From positions 1 to 6,888 of the forward strand of contig URWK01000071.1 in assembly GCA_900551505.1 (NCBI GenBank): a stretch of 6,888 bases of DNA, in the 5' to 3' direction. Positions 6,713 to 6,888 of the stretch are shown here, piece after piece (within the stretch, counting starts at the first letter, position 1; each line of letters opens with the position of its first letter). Under the pieces are notes generated by a model, which saw only the letters and a list, made by a program, of their open reading frames with translations, was not told the DNA's origin and did no database searches. Position numbers and translations under genes: made by a program. The DNA comes from an uncultured Ruminococcus sp. (GTDB taxonomy: Bacteria; Bacillota; Clostridia; Oscillospirales; Ruminococcaceae).

Positions 6713-6741
6713 ATTATATCACAAGATTTTAAGATTGTCCA
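6713..6741 (-). promoter_or_regulatory. Extended -10 sigma-A promoter of the cellulase operon
   Basis: The minus strand shows TGGACA (6736-6741, one mismatch to TTGACA), a 17-nt spacer, and a perfect TATAAT (6713-6718) preceded by TGA (6719-6721), an extended -10. The predicted start near 6706 gives a leader of about 87 nt before the dockerin cellulase. This is a strong housekeeping promoter, so any control by sugars would have to come from a bound regulator or from the leader. Confidence 0.75.
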
Positions 6742-6764
6742 GTGAAATTAATAAGTATGTTTGC

Positions 6765-6794
6765 TTGACATACAGAAAGAAGTTAAGATATAAT
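6765..6794 (+). promoter_or_regulatory. Divergent consensus sigma-A promoter
   Basis: TTGACA (6765-6770), an 18-nt spacer and TATAAT (6789-6794), both hexamers perfect. It points rightward, away from the cellulase operon, with its -35 box 23 bp from the -35 box of the opposite promoter. Transcription would begin near 6801, but 15 bases later the sequence becomes a G run, so the gene it served is not in the window. Confidence 0.7.
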
Positions 6795-6808
6795 AATCGT
6801 TAAAGGGA

Positions 6809-6815
6809 AGTTTCT
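6809..6815. repeat. Inverted heptamer, right copy
   Basis: AGTTTCT on the plus strand, directly before the G10 run. It is the inverted partner of 111-117 and marks the junction between ordinary sequence and the right-end homopolymer block. Confidence 0.5.
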
Positions 6816-6888
6816 GGGGGGGGGGCGCGGCCCCCCCCCCCGCCCCGGCGCCTCCAAAAAAAAAACACAGACGAAGATATATATGACT
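6816..6888. other. Right-end homopolymer block, probable artefact
   Basis: G10 (6816-6825), CGCGG, C11 (6831-6841), a GC-only stretch, A10 (6856-6865), then 23 bases of AT-rich sequence. No coding sequence is seen. Read outward, the order AGTTTCT, G run, C run, A run, AT-rich tail is the same as on the left end, although run lengths and spacers differ. Most likely a low-quality contig extension. Confidence 0.7.

Noticed and set aside
1..6888. CRISPR array, tRNA or rRNA, insertion sequence or phage genes
   Set aside because: I saw no spaced direct repeats, cloverleaf, rRNA-like sequence, transposase or integrase on either strand.

Overview
The window looks like a small piece of chromosome, probably a whole metagenomic contig, from a fibre-degrading Firmicute close to cellulosomal Ruminococcus or Clostridium. 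The clues are a type I dockerin on a GH9-CBM3c cellulase, a run-of-threonine linker of the kind common in gut Ruminococcus, strong AGGAGG-type ribosome sites, AT-rich intergenic DNA and a moderate-to-low G+C body (roughly 40-48% where I counted). Species cannot be assigned from this.

All four convincing genes lie on the minus strand and read from right to left. A strong extended -10 promoter near 6713-6741 drives a secreted GH9-CBM3c-dockerin cellulase (4331-6619). A 26-nt gap then leads to a rho-independent terminator (4272-4304). That terminator sits directly ahead of the ribosome site of a second GH9 enzyme (1562-4252), built as CBM4-like, Ig-like and GH9 domains, a Ser/Asn linker and a C-terminal membrane anchor with a degenerate sortase-like TQTGE motif. 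Tightly coupled behind it are a cytosolic helical protein of unknown function (576-1556) and dtd, D-aminoacyl-tRNA deacylase (121-579). Gene junctions are 5 nt and a 4-nt ATGA overlap, so these three form one translational unit.

The two cellulases are complementary. One is released and can dock onto a scaffoldin carrying cohesins. The other is held at the cell surface by its own C-terminus. The terminator between them suggests that the first is made in excess of the second and of the downstream genes. A back-to-back plus-strand consensus promoter (6765-6794) points to a divergent gene that has been lost off the right edge.

Both extreme ends (1-110 and 6816-6888) carry long G, C, A or T homopolymers quite unlike the body. 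They meet the body at the same heptamer in inverted orientation (111-117 and 6809-6815). The likeliest reading is an assembly or read artefact. I see no sign of a new defence or mobile system. The noteworthy points are the cellulase pair, its apparent attenuation, and the odd operon of a surface cellulase with an unknown protein and dtd.
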